A stretch of 64,000 bases of DNA from Prosthecodimorpha staleyi (GTDB lineage: Bacteria; Pseudomonadota; Alphaproteobacteria; Rhizobiales; Ancalomicrobiaceae). Numbering within the stretch: position 1 is the stretch's first letter; the number at the start of each line of letters is the position of its first letter. Where the stretch lies: assembly GCF_018729455.1 (NCBI RefSeq), contig NZ_JAHHZF010000002.1, positions 432,595 through 496,594 of the forward strand. The letters run 5' to 3'. Of the stretch, positions 10,877 through 20,770 are shown one piece after another. The translations under genes and the position numbers were made by a program. The notes below the pieces were generated by a model. It was not told where the DNA came from. It made no database searches and saw nothing but the letters and a program-made list of their open reading frames with translations.

Positions 10877-11650
10877 ATGTCCGACTTTCTCATCTCCTGG
10901 CTGCGCGTCGCCGACGGCCACGACGCCGCGATTCTTCTCGGCATCGCGGTTCTGGCCGGGCTGGTCCGCGGCTTCGCCGGCTTCGGCGCCGGCATGGTGT
11001 TCGTGCCGGTGGCAGCGACCGTGGTCGGCCCGGCGGCGGCGGTCGGGCTGATCTGGACCATCGACGTGCCGATCACGCTCCACTATGCGGTCGGCTCGAC
11101 GCGCGGCTGCAACTGGCGCGATATCGGCCCGCTGCTGCTTGGCTGCCTGCTTGGCCTGCCGGTCGGCATGATGCTGCTAACCGGGCTCGACCCGACCGCC
11201 CTGCGCTGGGCGACCTCGGTCTTCATCCTGGTCTCGGTCGCCGCGATGGCGTCGGGCTGGCGCTATCGCGGCCGGCCCGGCATGGGGGCGACCGGATCCG
11301 TCGGCCTGCTTTCGGGGGTGACCACCGGCCTGATCGGCATCGGCGGCCCGTTCATCGCCATGTTCTGGCTCGGCGGGCCGGACGATGCCGGCACGGTCAA
11401 GCGCAACCTGAACGCCTATTTCGGCCTGACCACCGTCACCATCGGCCCGGCCTTCTTCGTCAAGGGCATCATCACCGGGGGCCTGATCCTGAGTGCGCTG
11501 CCGCTGATCGTCGCCTATACGGCCGGCGTTCTCGCCGGAACCTCCGGTTTCCAGCGCGGCGGCAAGGGCATCTATCGGCCGATCGCACTGTTGGTTGCGG
11601 CGGCGGCGGCGATCAGCAGCCTGCCGGCACTCGATCCGTGGCTGCGCTGA
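10877..11650 (+). CDS. TauE/SafE (TSUP) family membrane permease
   Basis: A 257-residue inner-membrane protein of the sulfite exporter TauE/SafE family, whose members move sulfite, sulfoacetate or related anions. It shows the two-half architecture with the repeated glycine-rich motif, [22 protein letters not shown] at about 26-47 and [23 protein letters not shown] at about 147-169, and seven to eight helices. The substrate cannot be told from sequence. It is unrelated to the divergent ruvC and is followed by the metalloprotease gene after 82 bp. Confidence 0.85.
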   Translation: MSDFLISWLRVADGHDAAILLGIAVLAGLVRGFAGFGAGMVFVPVAATVVGPAAAVGLIWTIDVPITLHYAVGSTRGCNWRDIGPLLLGCLLGLPVGMMLLTGLDPTALRWATSVFILVSVAAMASGWRYRGRPGMGATGSVGLLSGVTTGLIGIGGPFIAMFWLGGPDDAGTVKRNLNAYFGLTTVTIGPAFFVKGIITGGLILSALPLIVAYTAGVLAGTSGFQRGGKGIYRPIALLVAAAAAISSLPALDPWLR

Positions 11651-11732
11651 AGACTTGAGCGCCAGCGCGATGGCAATCCCGCACCGGGGCTGCTACAGGC
11701 TGACGCATTCAGACATCGCATCCGGAGGCGGT

Positions 11733-12551
11733 ATGGGCTGGATCAGTCCGAACTTCATTACCATCCTGGTCGTGCTCGGTGTCTCGGCAACCGTCTGCTT
11801 CTTCGACCTGATCCAATCCGATCTCGCCGTCTTCACTTTCGTGCTGGCGGGCTGGGTGGCGAGCGTCTGTCTGCACGAATTCGGCCATGCGGTTGCAGCC
11901 TGGTACGGCGGCGACCGGTCGGTCGCCCACAAGGGTTATCTCAATCTCGATCCGGTCCAGTATGTCGATCCGGTCAACAGCATCCTGCTGCCGGTCGTCG
12001 TGCTCGCGCTCGGCGGCATCGGCCTGCCCGGCGCCGCGGTCTATATCGAGACCCGCTTCATCCGTTCGGCACGCTGGCTCTCCTTCACGGCCGCGGCCGG
12101 GCCGCTGATGAATTTGGCGCTGCTGGTCGTCCTCGCCCTGCCCTTCATGCTCGGGCTGGATCTCTGGGGCGGCGGCACGCGCTTCTGGGCGGCGCTGGCC
12201 ATGCTGGCCTTCCTGCAGGCGACCTCGGTGATGTTCAATCTACTGCCGGTGCCGGGTTTCGACGGCTACGGCATCATCGAGCCGTTCCTGCCCTATTCGA
12301 TCGTCCAGCGCATACATCCCTGGCGCTTCGTCGCGCCGGCCATCGTCCTGGTCGCGCTGCTCGCAATTCCGGATTTCGGGCGCGCGATCATCGACAAGGC
12401 CGGCGCCATGACCATGACGGCCGGCGTGCCGCCGTTCCGGATCTATGAAGGTTTCGGCCGCTTCCGCTTCTGGAAGCGGATGGGCGCCGTCGACGGCACC
12501 GCGCACTTCGCCCTGGACCGGTCCGCCCCTGGCCGCGCCGCGTCGGTCTGA
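11733..12551 (+). CDS. site-2 protease family membrane zinc metalloprotease
   Basis: A 272-residue polytopic protein with the zinc-binding HEXXH motif at H48-E49-F-G-H52 in the second helix and the second active-site element NLLPVPGFDG (N169, D177), the S2P form of the N-P-X-P-DG signature. S2P proteases cut transmembrane segments of anti-sigma factors or signal-peptide remnants; this short form has no PDZ domain. The ATG at 11733 follows the ribosome-binding site CCGGAGG; the longer open frame upstream lacks support. The substrate is unknown. Confidence 0.88.
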   Translation: MGWISPNFITILVVLGVSATVCFFDLIQSDLAVFTFVLAGWVASVCLHEFGHAVAAWYGGDRSVAHKGYLNLDPVQYVDPVNSILLPVVVLALGGIGLPGAAVYIETRFIRSARWLSFTAAAGPLMNLALLVVLALPFMLGLDLWGGGTRFWAALAMLAFLQATSVMFNLLPVPGFDGYGIIEPFLPYSIVQRIHPWRFVAPAIVLVALLAIPDFGRAIIDKAGAMTMTAGVPPFRIYEGFGRFRFWKRMGAVDGTAHFALDRSAPGRAASV

Positions 12552-12647
12552 ACCGGAGATCGCCGCGAGCCCGTGAGCGACCCGTCGGCGGAAAGCCGTC
12601 GGGCGAGCCGGATCGCAAGACAAGCCTGGCCGCCGGGCGCTTTCGTC

Positions 12648-12674
12648 GATCCGGCCGGGACTCCCGGCCGGATC
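12648..12674. terminator. palindromic hairpin between convergent S2P and yebC genes
   Basis: An 11-bp perfect stem (GATCCGGCCGG/CCGGCCGGATC) closes a five-base GACTC loop midway between convergent stop codons at 12551 and 12685. There is no U tract, so a bidirectional intrinsic or Rho-assisted terminator is the likely role. Confidence 0.5.
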
Positions 12675-12684
12675 GGAGCATCGA

Positions 12685-13434
12685 TCAGGCCGCGGTCAGC
12701 TTGGCCATGATCTCGTCGGAGACTTCGAAATTGGTGTAGACATTCTGCACGTCGTCATCGTCCTCGAGCTGGTCGACGAGCTTCATCAGGGTCTGCGCCT
12801 TTTCCTCGTCGACCGGCACCGTATTCTGCGGCTTCCAGATCGCCTTGATCGACTTGGCGGCGCCGAGCGTGGCCTCCAGCGTCTTGGAGACCTCGCCGAT
12901 CGCCTCGAAGCCGCACAGGATGACGTGCGTCTCCTCATCCGAGACGACATCGTCGGCACCGGCCTCGATGGCGGCATCCAGGATGCCGTCGGCGGTACCC
13001 GCCGAGGCCGGATAGACGATCTCGCCGACATGGTCGAAGGAGAAGGAGACCGAGCCGGTCTCGCCGAGCGCGCCGCCATGCTTGGTGAAGGCCGCGCGGA
13101 CCGCCCCGCCGGTGCGGTTGCGGTTGTCGGTCAGCGTCTCGACGATCACGGCGACGCCGGCCGGGCCGTAGCCCTCGTAGCGCACCGTCTCGTAGTTGGC
13201 GCCGTCCGCCCCGGCCGCCTTCTTGATGGCGCGCTCGATATTGTCCTTCGGCATATTCTCCGCGCGCGCATTCAGGATGGCGAGGCGGAGCTTGGAATTC
13301 ATGGACGGGTCCGGCACGCCGTCCTTGGCCGCGACCGTGATCTCGCGCGCGAGCTTCGAGAAGAGCTTCGACCGGACGGCGTCCTGCTTGCCCTTCCGGT
13401 GCATGATGTTCTTGAACTGTGAATGTCCGGCCAT
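12685..13434 (-). CDS. yebC: YebC/PmpR family transcriptional or translational regulator
   Basis: A 249-residue YebC-family protein. Members have been described as DNA-binding regulators and, more recently, as factors that relieve ribosome stalling at polyproline. It begins with the invariant [32 protein letters not shown] and contains [25 protein letters not shown] and TDNRNRT, all family hallmarks. Length is normal. It lies in the usual Hyphomicrobiales position between ruvC and the ymdB/5-FCL genes and is monocistronic here. Confidence 0.97.
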   Translation of the reverse strand: MAGHSQFKNIMHRKGKQDAVRSKLFSKLAREITVAAKDGVPDPSMNSKLRLAILNARAENMPKDNIERAIKKAAGADGANYETVRYEGYGPAGVAVIVETLTDNRNRTGGAVRAAFTKHGGALGETGSVSFSFDHVGEIVYPASAGTADGILDAAIEAGADDVVSDEETHVILCGFEAIGEVSKTLEATLGAAKSIKAIWKPQNTVPVDEEKAQTLMKLVDQLEDDDDVQNVYTNFEVSDEIMAKLTAA

Positions 13435-13611
13435 GCGCGCCTCGCTGAGGTGTCTTCGGTAGTCGGGGGCGTTCCGCCCGGACCGGACGTCCGGGTCGCC
13501 GCCTCGCCGCGATCGATCGAAAGCGGTTGGGCTTATAGGCCGCGCCGCTACAAGAATCCAGCCGCGCCGCTATGCTGGTCTTCCCGCACCCGCGAAGGAG
13601 CCGGCCCAACC

Positions 13612-14028
13612 ATGCCGTTGCACCCCGTCCGCCCAGTCATCGGCCTGATGCTGGGCTGCCTCTTCGGCCCGTCGGCGATCTCGGCCGAAGAGGTCGCGTG
13701 GACCCGCTTCGTGCCCGACGCCTATGACGGCGAACTCTTCTCCGGCAGGAGCTTCGTTGCCGGCACGACCGAGTTCGCCGCCGGACCGAAGGGCCTGACC
13801 GGCCTCTACCGTTTCCGCGACGGCGCCGAGACCATCGAGGGTCGCCTCGATACCTGCGGCACGCCGGCGCGCAATGTGCTGGTCTGCCGCTGGACCGACC
13901 GCTTCGGCCAAGGCACGCTGGCCGTCACCTTCACCGAAGACCTGCAACGCTTCGAAGGCTTCTGGTGGACCGAGGGTGACGCCAAAGTCCGCGCGCCCTG
14001 GTGGGGCAAGCGGAAGGTCGGCGGGTGA
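13612..14028 (+). CDS. small secreted protein of unknown function
   Basis: Not recognised. The 138 residues from MPLHPVRP have a signal peptide (VIGLMLGCLFGPSAISA, cleavage before EEV), then a mature domain rich in aromatic and acidic residues with two cysteines (LDTCGTPARNVLVCRW) that could form a disulfide. The start follows an AAGGAG site. It is divergent from yebC and its 3' end abuts the tandem repeat block. The periplasmic location is inferred from the signal peptide. Confidence 0.75.
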   Translation: MPLHPVRPVIGLMLGCLFGPSAISAEEVAWTRFVPDAYDGELFSGRSFVAGTTEFAAGPKGLTGLYRFRDGAETIEGRLDTCGTPARNVLVCRWTDRFGQGTLAVTFTEDLQRFEGFWWTEGDAKVRAPWWGKRKVGG

Positions 14029-14046
14029 AGGAGTAGGCAGCGGGCG

Positions 14047-14308
14047 GTGGGCAATCGGCGGTAGGGCACCGTGGCCCTCGGGCCGCATGCGGTTGCACAA
14101 TCCCACAACCGCATCCCCGGACAAGGCCCGAAGGGCCGCCGATCCGGGGCCTACTCGCATCGCCACGCGCCGCGATACTCACAGAAAGACCAATATCTTT
14201 CAAAGCGTTGTGAGAAGAGTGGGTCCCGGCTCTGCGCTCCGCTCCGGCCGGGAATGCGGCCCTTCGGGGGGCCATACTCCGGTGGGCAGGGAGCACTGGG
14301 CATTTGGC
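14047..14308. repeat. ~262 bp intergenic tandem repeat, copy 1
   Basis: First of three imperfect direct copies. The anchor GTGGGCAATCGG occurs at 14047 and 14309 (and as GTGGGCAATCCGG at 14571), and CCCACAACCGCATCCCCGG recurs about 263 bp apart. Each unit contains a nested palindrome (CCCCGGA ... TCCGGGG enclosing GGCCC-GAA-GGGCC) and a second hairpin (GGCCC-TTC-GGGGGGCC). No gene lies in it; short open frames here are not conserved between copies. Confidence 0.85.
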
Positions 14309-14570
14309 GTGGGCAATCGGCAGTAGAACACGGGAGCCATCGGGCCGCGCGCCCCAGCACACCCCCACAACCGCATCCCCGGACAAGGCCCAAAGGGCCG
14401 CCGATCCGGGGCCTACTCGCATCGCAACTCGCCGCGACGCTCATAATAAATCGCTATCTATCAATGCGTTGTGAGCAGAGTGGGTCCCGGCTCTCCGCTC
14501 CGCTCCGGCCGGGAACGCGGCCCTTCGGGGGGCCATGCTCCGGTGGAAGGTGGGCCGTGGGCATTTTGGG
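14309..14570. repeat. ~262 bp intergenic tandem repeat, copy 2
   Basis: Second copy, closely similar to copies 1 and 3 with scattered substitutions and small indels. The lower-GC segment TATCTATCAATGCGTTGTGAGC corresponds to an equivalent AT-richer patch in the other copies, so each unit alternates GC-rich hairpins with one AT-rich stretch. Confidence 0.85.
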
Positions 14571-14803
14571 GTGGGCAATCCGGTCGTAGGGTGCCGGGGA
14601 GCCTTCGGGCCGCGCGCCCTTCCGCAATCCCACAACCGCATCCCCGGACAAGGCCCGAAGGGCCGCCGATCCGGGGCCTACTCGCATCGCCGCTCGCCGC
14701 AATACCCACAGAAAGAACAATATCTTTCAATGCATTGCGAGCAGAGTAGGTCCCGGCTCTCCGCCTGCGGCTCCGGCCGGGAATGCGGCCCTTCGGGGGG
14801 CAC
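14571..14803. repeat. ~262 bp intergenic tandem repeat, copy 3 (shortened)
   Basis: Third copy, ending about 30 bp early at the GGGGGGC of its last hairpin, next to the stop of the convergent ymdB gene. The block lies wholly between two convergent 3' ends, the usual place for REP-like elements. Confidence 0.8.
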
Positions 14804-14831
14804 CACCCTACCGCCTACTGCCTCGCCGCCC

Positions 14832-15650
14832 TCACCAGAACCCCGGCAGGGCCGGCGCCAGCTTGCCGCCGAGGCGCAGGGGGGCCACGTCGGTGGCGAG
14901 GCCGGTCATCTCGTCGATCTCGACGCAGACGCCGGACAGCGTGGCCTCGCCGTTGGCGGGTTCGAAGCGGGAGCGCGGGATCTTGGAGGTGAAGCGCTGG
15001 ACGGGCTCCTCCTTGTCCATCCCGAGCACGCTGTCATAGTCGCCGCACATGCCGGCATCCGACATGTAGGCGGTGCCGCCCGGCAGGATCATGTGGTCGG
15101 CGGTCGGGACATGGGTGTGGGTGCCGACCACCAGGCTCGCCCGGCCGTCGACGAAATGGCCGAGCGCCTGCTTCTCGCTGGTCGCCTCGGCGTGCATGTC
15201 GATCACGACGGCATCACATTGTTCGCCGAGCGGACATGCGTCGAGCTGGCGCGCCACCGCCGCGAAGGGATCGTCGAGCGCATCCATGTAGATGCGCCCC
15301 ATGACATTCATCACCAGGACGCGGGCCCCGTTGCGTGCGACGAAGAGATTGGCGCCCCGGCCCGGCGTGCCGGCCGGATAGTTGACCGGGCGCAGCAGGC
15401 GCGGCTGCCGCTCGATGAACACCAGCGCCTCGCGCTGGTCCCAGGAATGGTTGCCGAGCGTGACCACATCGGCGCCGGCATCGAGCACATCCTGGCAGAT
15501 CTCCTCGGTGATGCCGAAGCCGCCGGCCGAATTCTCGCCGTTGATGACCACGAAATCGAGCCGGTAGCGTTCGACCAGGCCCGGCAGGCGCTGGATCACC
15601 GCCTGGCGCCCGGACCGGCCGACGATATCGCCGAGAAACATCAACCTCAT
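14832..15650 (-). CDS. ymdB: YmdB/TIGR00282 family metallophosphoesterase
   Basis: A 272-residue calcineurin-type dimetal phosphoesterase of the YmdB family, whose Bacillus member hydrolyses 2',3'-cyclic nucleotides. All metal-site motifs are present: FLGDIVGRSGR (5-15), INGENSAGG (38-46), TLGNHSWDQRE (65-75), VIDMHAEATSEK and GTHTHVPTAD. The start overlaps the stop of the upstream 5-FCL gene by 4 nt, so the two are translationally coupled. Confidence 0.93.
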   Translation of the reverse strand: MRLMFLGDIVGRSGRQAVIQRLPGLVERYRLDFVVINGENSAGGFGITEEICQDVLDAGADVVTLGNHSWDQREALVFIERQPRLLRPVNYPAGTPGRGANLFVARNGARVLVMNVMGRIYMDALDDPFAAVARQLDACPLGEQCDAVVIDMHAEATSEKQALGHFVDGRASLVVGTHTHVPTADHMILPGGTAYMSDAGMCGDYDSVLGMDKEEPVQRFTSKIPRSRFEPANGEATLSGVCVEIDEMTGLATDVAPLRLGGKLAPALPGFW

Positions 15651-16234
15651 CGATCCGCTCCGCAATCGACCCGTCCGGCCTCGGTCAGGACCAGGCGCAT
15701 CGGCCGGTCGTGGGGCTCGTCGGGCACCCGCGCGATCTCCTGGCAGGCGAAGGCAATTCCGATCTCCAGGAGCGGCCCGGCCGCCGCGATGCGGGCGATT
15801 GCGCGGTCGTAGTGGCCCTTGCCGTAGCCGATCCGGAAGCCGCGCCGGTCGAAGGCGGCGAGCGGCACCAGCATCACGGCCGGATCGACCACCGCCGCCG
15901 TCTCCGGCGGCACCGACAGGCCGAAACGCGCCGGCTCGAGCGGCTCGCCCGGCGTCCAGGCGCGGAAGATCATGGTGGTCCGGTCGTCCAGGATGACCGG
16001 CAGGCAGAGCCGATGCCCGCGCGCGGCCAGCCGCGCCATGGCCGGCTGCGGATCGATCTCGCCGCGGATCGGCAGGAAGCCGGAGACCAGCGTTCCGGCA
16101 GGCAAATCCAGCGTCTCGACGAGGGCGGCGACCCGATCCGCGGCCGCGGCCCGCGCTTCGGCCGGGACCGCGGCGCGGCGGGCCAGCGCGGCCGCGCGCA
16201 GATCGGCCTTCGACGCTGTCGCGGCGTCGGACAT
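15647..16234 (-). CDS. 5-formyltetrahydrofolate cyclo-ligase
   Basis: Converts 5-formyl-THF to 5,10-methenyl-THF using ATP in folate one-carbon metabolism. The 195-residue product from MSDAATASKADLRAAAL contains the N-terminal basic ATP-contact region (KADLRAAALARRAAV), FLPIRGEIDPQP (substrate loop) and the C-terminal signature PLAAFDRRGFRIGYGKGHYDR near 140-160. The longer open frame upstream crosses the 6S RNA and is rejected. The order 6S RNA - 5-FCL matches the widespread ssrS-ygfA linkage. Confidence 0.93.
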   Translation of the reverse strand: MSDAATASKADLRAAALARRAAVPAEARAAAADRVAALVETLDLPAGTLVSGFLPIRGEIDPQPAMARLAARGHRLCLPVILDDRTTMIFRAWTPGEPLEPARFGLSVPPETAAVVDPAVMLVPLAAFDRRGFRIGYGKGHYDRAIARIAAAGPLLEIGIAFACQEIARVPDEPHDRPMRLVLTEAGRVDCGADR

Positions 16235-16394
16235 GGCAGGGTGGGGATCGGACGGCGCCGCGAGCGGCCTCGGCGAAGTGGTCACGGGGCGGGCGGGCTC
16301 GAATGCGGCGGCGGGAAGGCGGCCCGGCTTCGCGTCGGCGGCGAATGGCGCGGACGGCGCGCGAAAGCAAAGTGACGAAGCCACCGCAGCCGAT

Positions 16395-16532
16395 GGATGT
16401 AACGATCCCGGGAACCTACAGAGTAGGTGGGCGCCGTGTGGAAGAACCCAGGGGTTCAACCGGGGACAGCTCCCGTTAAGATCGTTAAGGCCCCGGGGAT
16501 TCAGTATCCTGTCGCACCGTGCAGCCTCGTCG
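16395..16532 (-). ncRNA. ssrS: 6S RNA
   Basis: 6S RNA mimics an open promoter and sequesters sigma70 RNA polymerase. The minus strand between zapA and 5-FCL, the canonical location, carries features of the alphaproteobacterial form: CACACGGCGCCCACCTAC near the 3' side, a CCTAC-TCT-GTAGG hairpin (complement of 16412-16426), TTCCCGGGATCGTTAC, and GAACCC/GGGTTC pairing; AACGATC on the 5' side pairs with GATCGTT near the 3' end. A TATATT -10 (complement of 16539-16544) sets the 5' end near 16532. Both ends are estimates. Confidence 0.78.
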
Positions 16533-16600
16533 ATGACGAATATAGGGGAGCCGGACGAGCGAGGCCAGAGGCGATCGATGGTTTGCCGCCTGCGCGCCGA

Positions 16601-16972
16601 TCAATTGACCGGTTTGGTGGCGGTCAGCGCGGCGGCGAGCTGCTCGATGCGCCGCGCAGCGCCGTCGATGCGTTCTGCGACCGCCCCTTCGAGGCGGTGT
16701 CGGTGATCCCGGGTGATCGCCCCGGCGTCCTTCAGGGCCCGATTCTCGCCTTCGAGCGCCTGCGCCTTGCGGCGGGTTTCGGTCAGTTCGTCGATGGCCA
16801 TGATCGCCGCCATCACGGTCAGTCGATGGTCGCCGATCTCGCCGAAGGTCTGGCGAAGGTGCGAGATGGTCTGGTCGAGGCGGTGCGCGAGGCCCTGCAG
16901 ATGGTCCTCCTGGCCGTCCTCGCAGGCCATCCGGTAGACCCGGCCGCTGATCGTGACATTCACCTGCGCCAT
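16601..16972 (-). CDS. zapA: cell division protein ZapA
   Basis: Z-ring associated protein that bundles FtsZ filaments. The 123 residues start MAQVNVTISGRVYRMACEDGQEDHLQGLAHRLDQTI, the typical N-terminal ZapA domain, followed by the helix MAAIMAIDELTETRRKAQALEGENRALKD, a coiled coil (about 53-85). Position directly upstream of the 6S RNA matches many proteobacteria. Confidence 0.93.
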   Translation of the reverse strand: MAQVNVTISGRVYRMACEDGQEDHLQGLAHRLDQTISHLRQTFGEIGDHRLTVMAAIMAIDELTETRRKAQALEGENRALKDAGAITRDHRHRLEGAVAERIDGAARRIEQLAAALTATKPVN

Positions 16973-17123
16973 GCCACACCGACCATCATGTTCCCGCCCG
17001 GGCCATCGATCCCCTCGGCGAAGCCACCCCCTCCCGTGCTGGCTCCGTACCGGCTACCGCCGCGTTCCAGCGAACCGGCGCCGTCCGGACCGCCCCTGCG
17101 TGCCTCGTTCCGAAGGGTTCGGT

Positions 17124-17423
17124 TCATCCGCCATTGGCCTCGAGCACGGACCGGATCGTCTCCATGGCGGCGACCAGCCGCCGCGAAACCTCCCGGTTGG
17201 TCTCTTCGAGCCGCCCCGAGCGCGCCCGCTCCTGATCCAGATCCTGGGCGAGCCGAGAACGATCCTCGCCGGTGCGGGACAGTTCGTCCTCCAGACCCAG
17301 CACGGAACGCTCATGTTCGAGACGTCGTTCGACGGCCGCTTCGAGCGCGCCGAGCGACATGTCCAACCGCTTCAAAGCCGCGTCGACGAGCGAGGCTTCG
17401 ACCATCACGTCATCACGTCCCAC
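17124..17423 (-). CDS. DUF4164 family coiled-coil protein
   Basis: A 99-residue protein, almost entirely one acidic coiled coil (LKRLDMSLGALEAAVERRLEHERSVLGLEDELSRTGEDRSRL). DUF4164 proteins are found next to zapA in Hyphomicrobiales; their function is not established, but the pairing with ZapA suggests a division-related role (inference). It is 151 bp upstream of zapA on the same strand and divergent from gap. The GTG/ATG choice at the 5' end is not decisive. Confidence 0.8.
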   Translation of the reverse strand: MGRDDVMVEASLVDAALKRLDMSLGALEAAVERRLEHERSVLGLEDELSRTGEDRSRLAQDLDQERARSGRLEETNREVSRRLVAAMETIRSVLEANGG

Positions 17424-17716
17424 GACACTCTACCCGTCCGGTGGCGCCCCCGCTCCGGTGCGGCGGGTCCGCCGGCGATCCTGCTCGACTCGCCGCCCTA
17501 CGCATGCCTGACTCTATTAGTCATGGAAACGCGGGGTCAATCGCGAGAATGACCGATCGGTTCGCACCGTCCGGCGCTGCGCCCTGGTTACTTCACGATT
17601 GCTGATGGCATCCATCGAGATATGCGCATTGACAGGCGGCCTTCCCCTGTTATCAGTGCCGCAGCCTCGCCGCCCAGGCAGTTACCGGGCCGGAATTTGC
17701 AGCAGGAGAGAAAGAA

Positions 17717-18724
<1,008 letters not shown>

Positions 18725-18751
18725 GTAGAACCGAACTCCCTGAGGGGGTCG

Positions 18752-19069
18752 ATGAACCATCTGGTATTGCGAAGTCCAGCCGGCAGCCGAACACGGGATA
18801 TGGCGCAGCGCATCAAGCGCCTTGCGCCTGATCTCTCCTGTACGGCTTGCGGGCACCGTGACTTCGCAATACTGGAGGACGTGGACGAGAATATTCGGAC
18901 GGTCTTGCGCCGCCAGCCTTATGGCGGTGGGCCGTCTGCGCATTTCGTTAGTCAGCCTCTGGTGACGCTGCTATGCACCCATTGCGGTCGTCTCGAACAA
19001 TTTGCGGAGGCGATCCTGAAGGGAGCCGAGCCGGCCGAGTATGGCAGTGAGGTCCGGCTCGATGAGTAA
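18752..19069 (+). CDS. small zinc-ribbon-like protein between gap and pgk
   Basis: Not recognised. The 105-residue product has two CxxC pairs, C30-T-A-C33 (LSCTACGHRDF) and C75-T-H-C78 (LLCTHCGRLEQF), about 42 residues apart, consistent with a zinc ribbon. A GAGGGGG ribosome-binding site precedes the ATG at 18752; MAQRIKRL at 18800 is an alternative start. It overlaps the next gene by 8 nt. Local GC is lower than in gap or pgk, suggesting insertion into the glycolytic operon. Similar ribbons in small proteins can bind nucleic acids or ribosomes, but nothing here decides that. Confidence 0.75.
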   Translation: MNHLVLRSPAGSRTRDMAQRIKRLAPDLSCTACGHRDFAILEDVDENIRTVLRRQPYGGGPSAHFVSQPLVTLLCTHCGRLEQFAEAILKGAEPAEYGSEVRLDE

Positions 19070-19439
19070 CGTCACACGACTGCCGTTCGAGCGAGGCCCC
19101 GACGAGGGCAACGGCGGAGGTTCATCCGGTGGACCGCAGGATCCGATGCTGGAGAAGCGCATCGAAAACCTGGAGGTCGAGGTGCGGGAAATCCGCAACA
19201 CCACTTCACGCCTCGAAATCCTGCTGACTGAAATTCGCGCCAATCTGGCAAATGTCGCAACGAGAGACGACATTCAGAATATTCGTACCGACACTGCCAA
19301 GTCACGCGAAGACCTGGCGCGCATCCAGGGGCGTCTCGAAAATATGCCCAGTGTCTGGCAGATGATCACCGTCATCCTGGGCAGCCAGATTGCCCTCGCC
19401 GGGCTTCTGTTCACCGCGATCAAGTTCGGGATCAAATGA
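19062..19439 (+). CDS. small coiled-coil protein with C-terminal membrane helix
   Basis: Not recognised beyond its architecture. The 125 residues from MSNVTRLPF have a disordered Gly-rich N-terminus, a long amphipathic coiled coil ([20 protein letters not shown] ... [13 protein letters not shown], about 29-92) and one C-terminal hydrophobic helix ([20 protein letters not shown]). This tail-anchored coiled-coil layout resembles phage XhlA-type haemolysin accessory proteins. It overlaps the zinc-ribbon gene by 8 nt and pgk by 4 nt (ATGA), so all are likely translated together. An in-frame ATG at 19041 is possible but has no ribosome-binding site. Confidence 0.75.
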   Translation: MSNVTRLPFERGPDEGNGGGSSGGPQDPMLEKRIENLEVEVREIRNTTSRLEILLTEIRANLANVATRDDIQNIRTDTAKSREDLARIQGRLENMPSVWQMITVILGSQIALAGLLFTAIKFGIK

Positions 19440-20629
19440 ACGCCTTCAAAACCCTCGACGACGCTGCGCTTGCCGGCCGGCGGGTTCTTGTCCGTGTCGA
19501 CCTCAACGTGCCCATGGAGGGCGGCGCCGTCTCGGACGACACGCGCATCCGCGCCGTGGTGCCGACCATCCGCGAGATCGCCGACAAGGGCGGACGCGTG
19601 GTGCTGCTCGCCCATTTCGGACGGCCGAAGGACGGGCCGGAGGCGAAATTCTCACTCCGGCAGATCGTCGACGCGCTGGCCGAGCGGGTCGGCCGGCCGG
19701 TCGCCTTCGCGGCGGACTGCATCGGCCCGGCCGCGGCAGGCGCGGTCGCGGCGCTGCAGGACGGCGACATCCTGCTCCTGGAGAATACCCGCTTCCACAA
19801 GGGCGAGGAGAAGAACGACCCCGCCTTCGTCGAGGCGCTGGCGGCGCTCGGCGACGTCTATGTCAACGACGCCTTCGCCACCGCCCATCGCGCCCACGCC
19901 TCCACCGAGGGCTTGGCGCACCGGCTGCCGGCCTATGCCGGCCGCTGCATGCAGGGCGAGATCGAGGCGCTGGAAAAGGCGCTGGGCAGCCCGGAGCGGC
20001 CCGTTCTGGCCGTGGTCGGCGGTGCCAAAGTGTCCTCCAAGATCGATCTCCTGGAAAATCTGGTCGGCAAGGTCGACATCTTGGTGATCGGCGGCGGCAT
20101 GGCCAACACCTTCCTGGCCGCGCAGGGCATCGCGGTCGGCAAGTCGCTGTGCGAGCACGATCTCGCTGAGACGGCGCGCCGCATCCTCGACAAGGCCAAG
20201 GCCGCGCGCTGCGACATCGTGCTGCCGGTCGACGCCGTCGTGGCGCGCGAATTCAAGGCCGGCGCGGAGAACGAGGTCGTTCCGGTCGATGCCGTGCCGG
20301 CCGACGCGATGATCCTGGATGTCGGCCCGAAATCGGTCGCCACCATCGCGGCGCGCATCGACGGCGCCCGGACGCTGGTCTGGAACGGCCCGCTCGGCGC
20401 CTTCGAGATCGAGCCCTTCGACCGGGCGACGGTCGCGGCCGCGCGCCATGCGGCGGAGCGGACACGGTCCGCCGGCCTGCTCACCGTGGCGGGCGGTGGC
20501 GACACGGTGGCGGCGCTGAACCATGCGGGCGTGGCCGAAGCCTTCTCGTATGTCTCGACCGCCGGCGGTGCCTTCCTCGAATGGCTTGAGGGCAAGCCGC
20601 TCCCGGGTGTCGAAATTCTGCGCAAATGA
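19436..20629 (+). CDS. pgk: phosphoglycerate kinase
   Basis: Glycolytic ATP-forming enzyme interconverting 1,3-bisphosphoglycerate and 3-phosphoglycerate. The 397 residues contain [14 protein letters not shown] (N-terminal signature), the substrate loop [40 protein letters not shown] and the nucleotide loop [12 protein letters not shown]. Length is normal. The start overlaps the preceding small gene by 4 nt, so pgk translation depends on the inserted genes. Confidence 0.98.
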   Translation: MNAFKTLDDAALAGRRVLVRVDLNVPMEGGAVSDDTRIRAVVPTIREIADKGGRVVLLAHFGRPKDGPEAKFSLRQIVDALAERVGRPVAFAADCIGPAAAGAVAALQDGDILLLENTRFHKGEEKNDPAFVEALAALGDVYVNDAFATAHRAHASTEGLAHRLPAYAGRCMQGEIEALEKALGSPERPVLAVVGGAKVSSKIDLLENLVGKVDILVIGGGMANTFLAAQGIAVGKSLCEHDLAETARRILDKAKAARCDIVLPVDAVVAREFKAGAENEVVPVDAVPADAMILDVGPKSVATIAARIDGARTLVWNGPLGAFEIEPFDRATVAAARHAAERTRSAGLLTVAGGGDTVAALNHAGVAEAFSYVSTAGGAFLEWLEGKPLPGVEILRK

Positions 20630-20770
20630 TGCGGCGCGTGAGCGGCGTGACCGCCGCCGTCACGAGCCCGCCCGAATTCGGCGCCAGACCCGGCCGGCCA
20701 TGATGCCGGCACGGGCTGGCGTCGTCGCATAGTGCGGCCGGATTCCACCGCCGTCCTCCGGAGTAGCGTC

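Noticed and set aside
14047..14803. CRISPR array
   Set aside because: Units are ~262 bp and repeat throughout; there are no short direct repeats with unique spacers.
16475..16489. TTAA-N5-TTAA in the 6S RNA region as a CtrA site
   Set aside because: The spacer is five bases instead of seven and the sequence is part of the 6S RNA stem.
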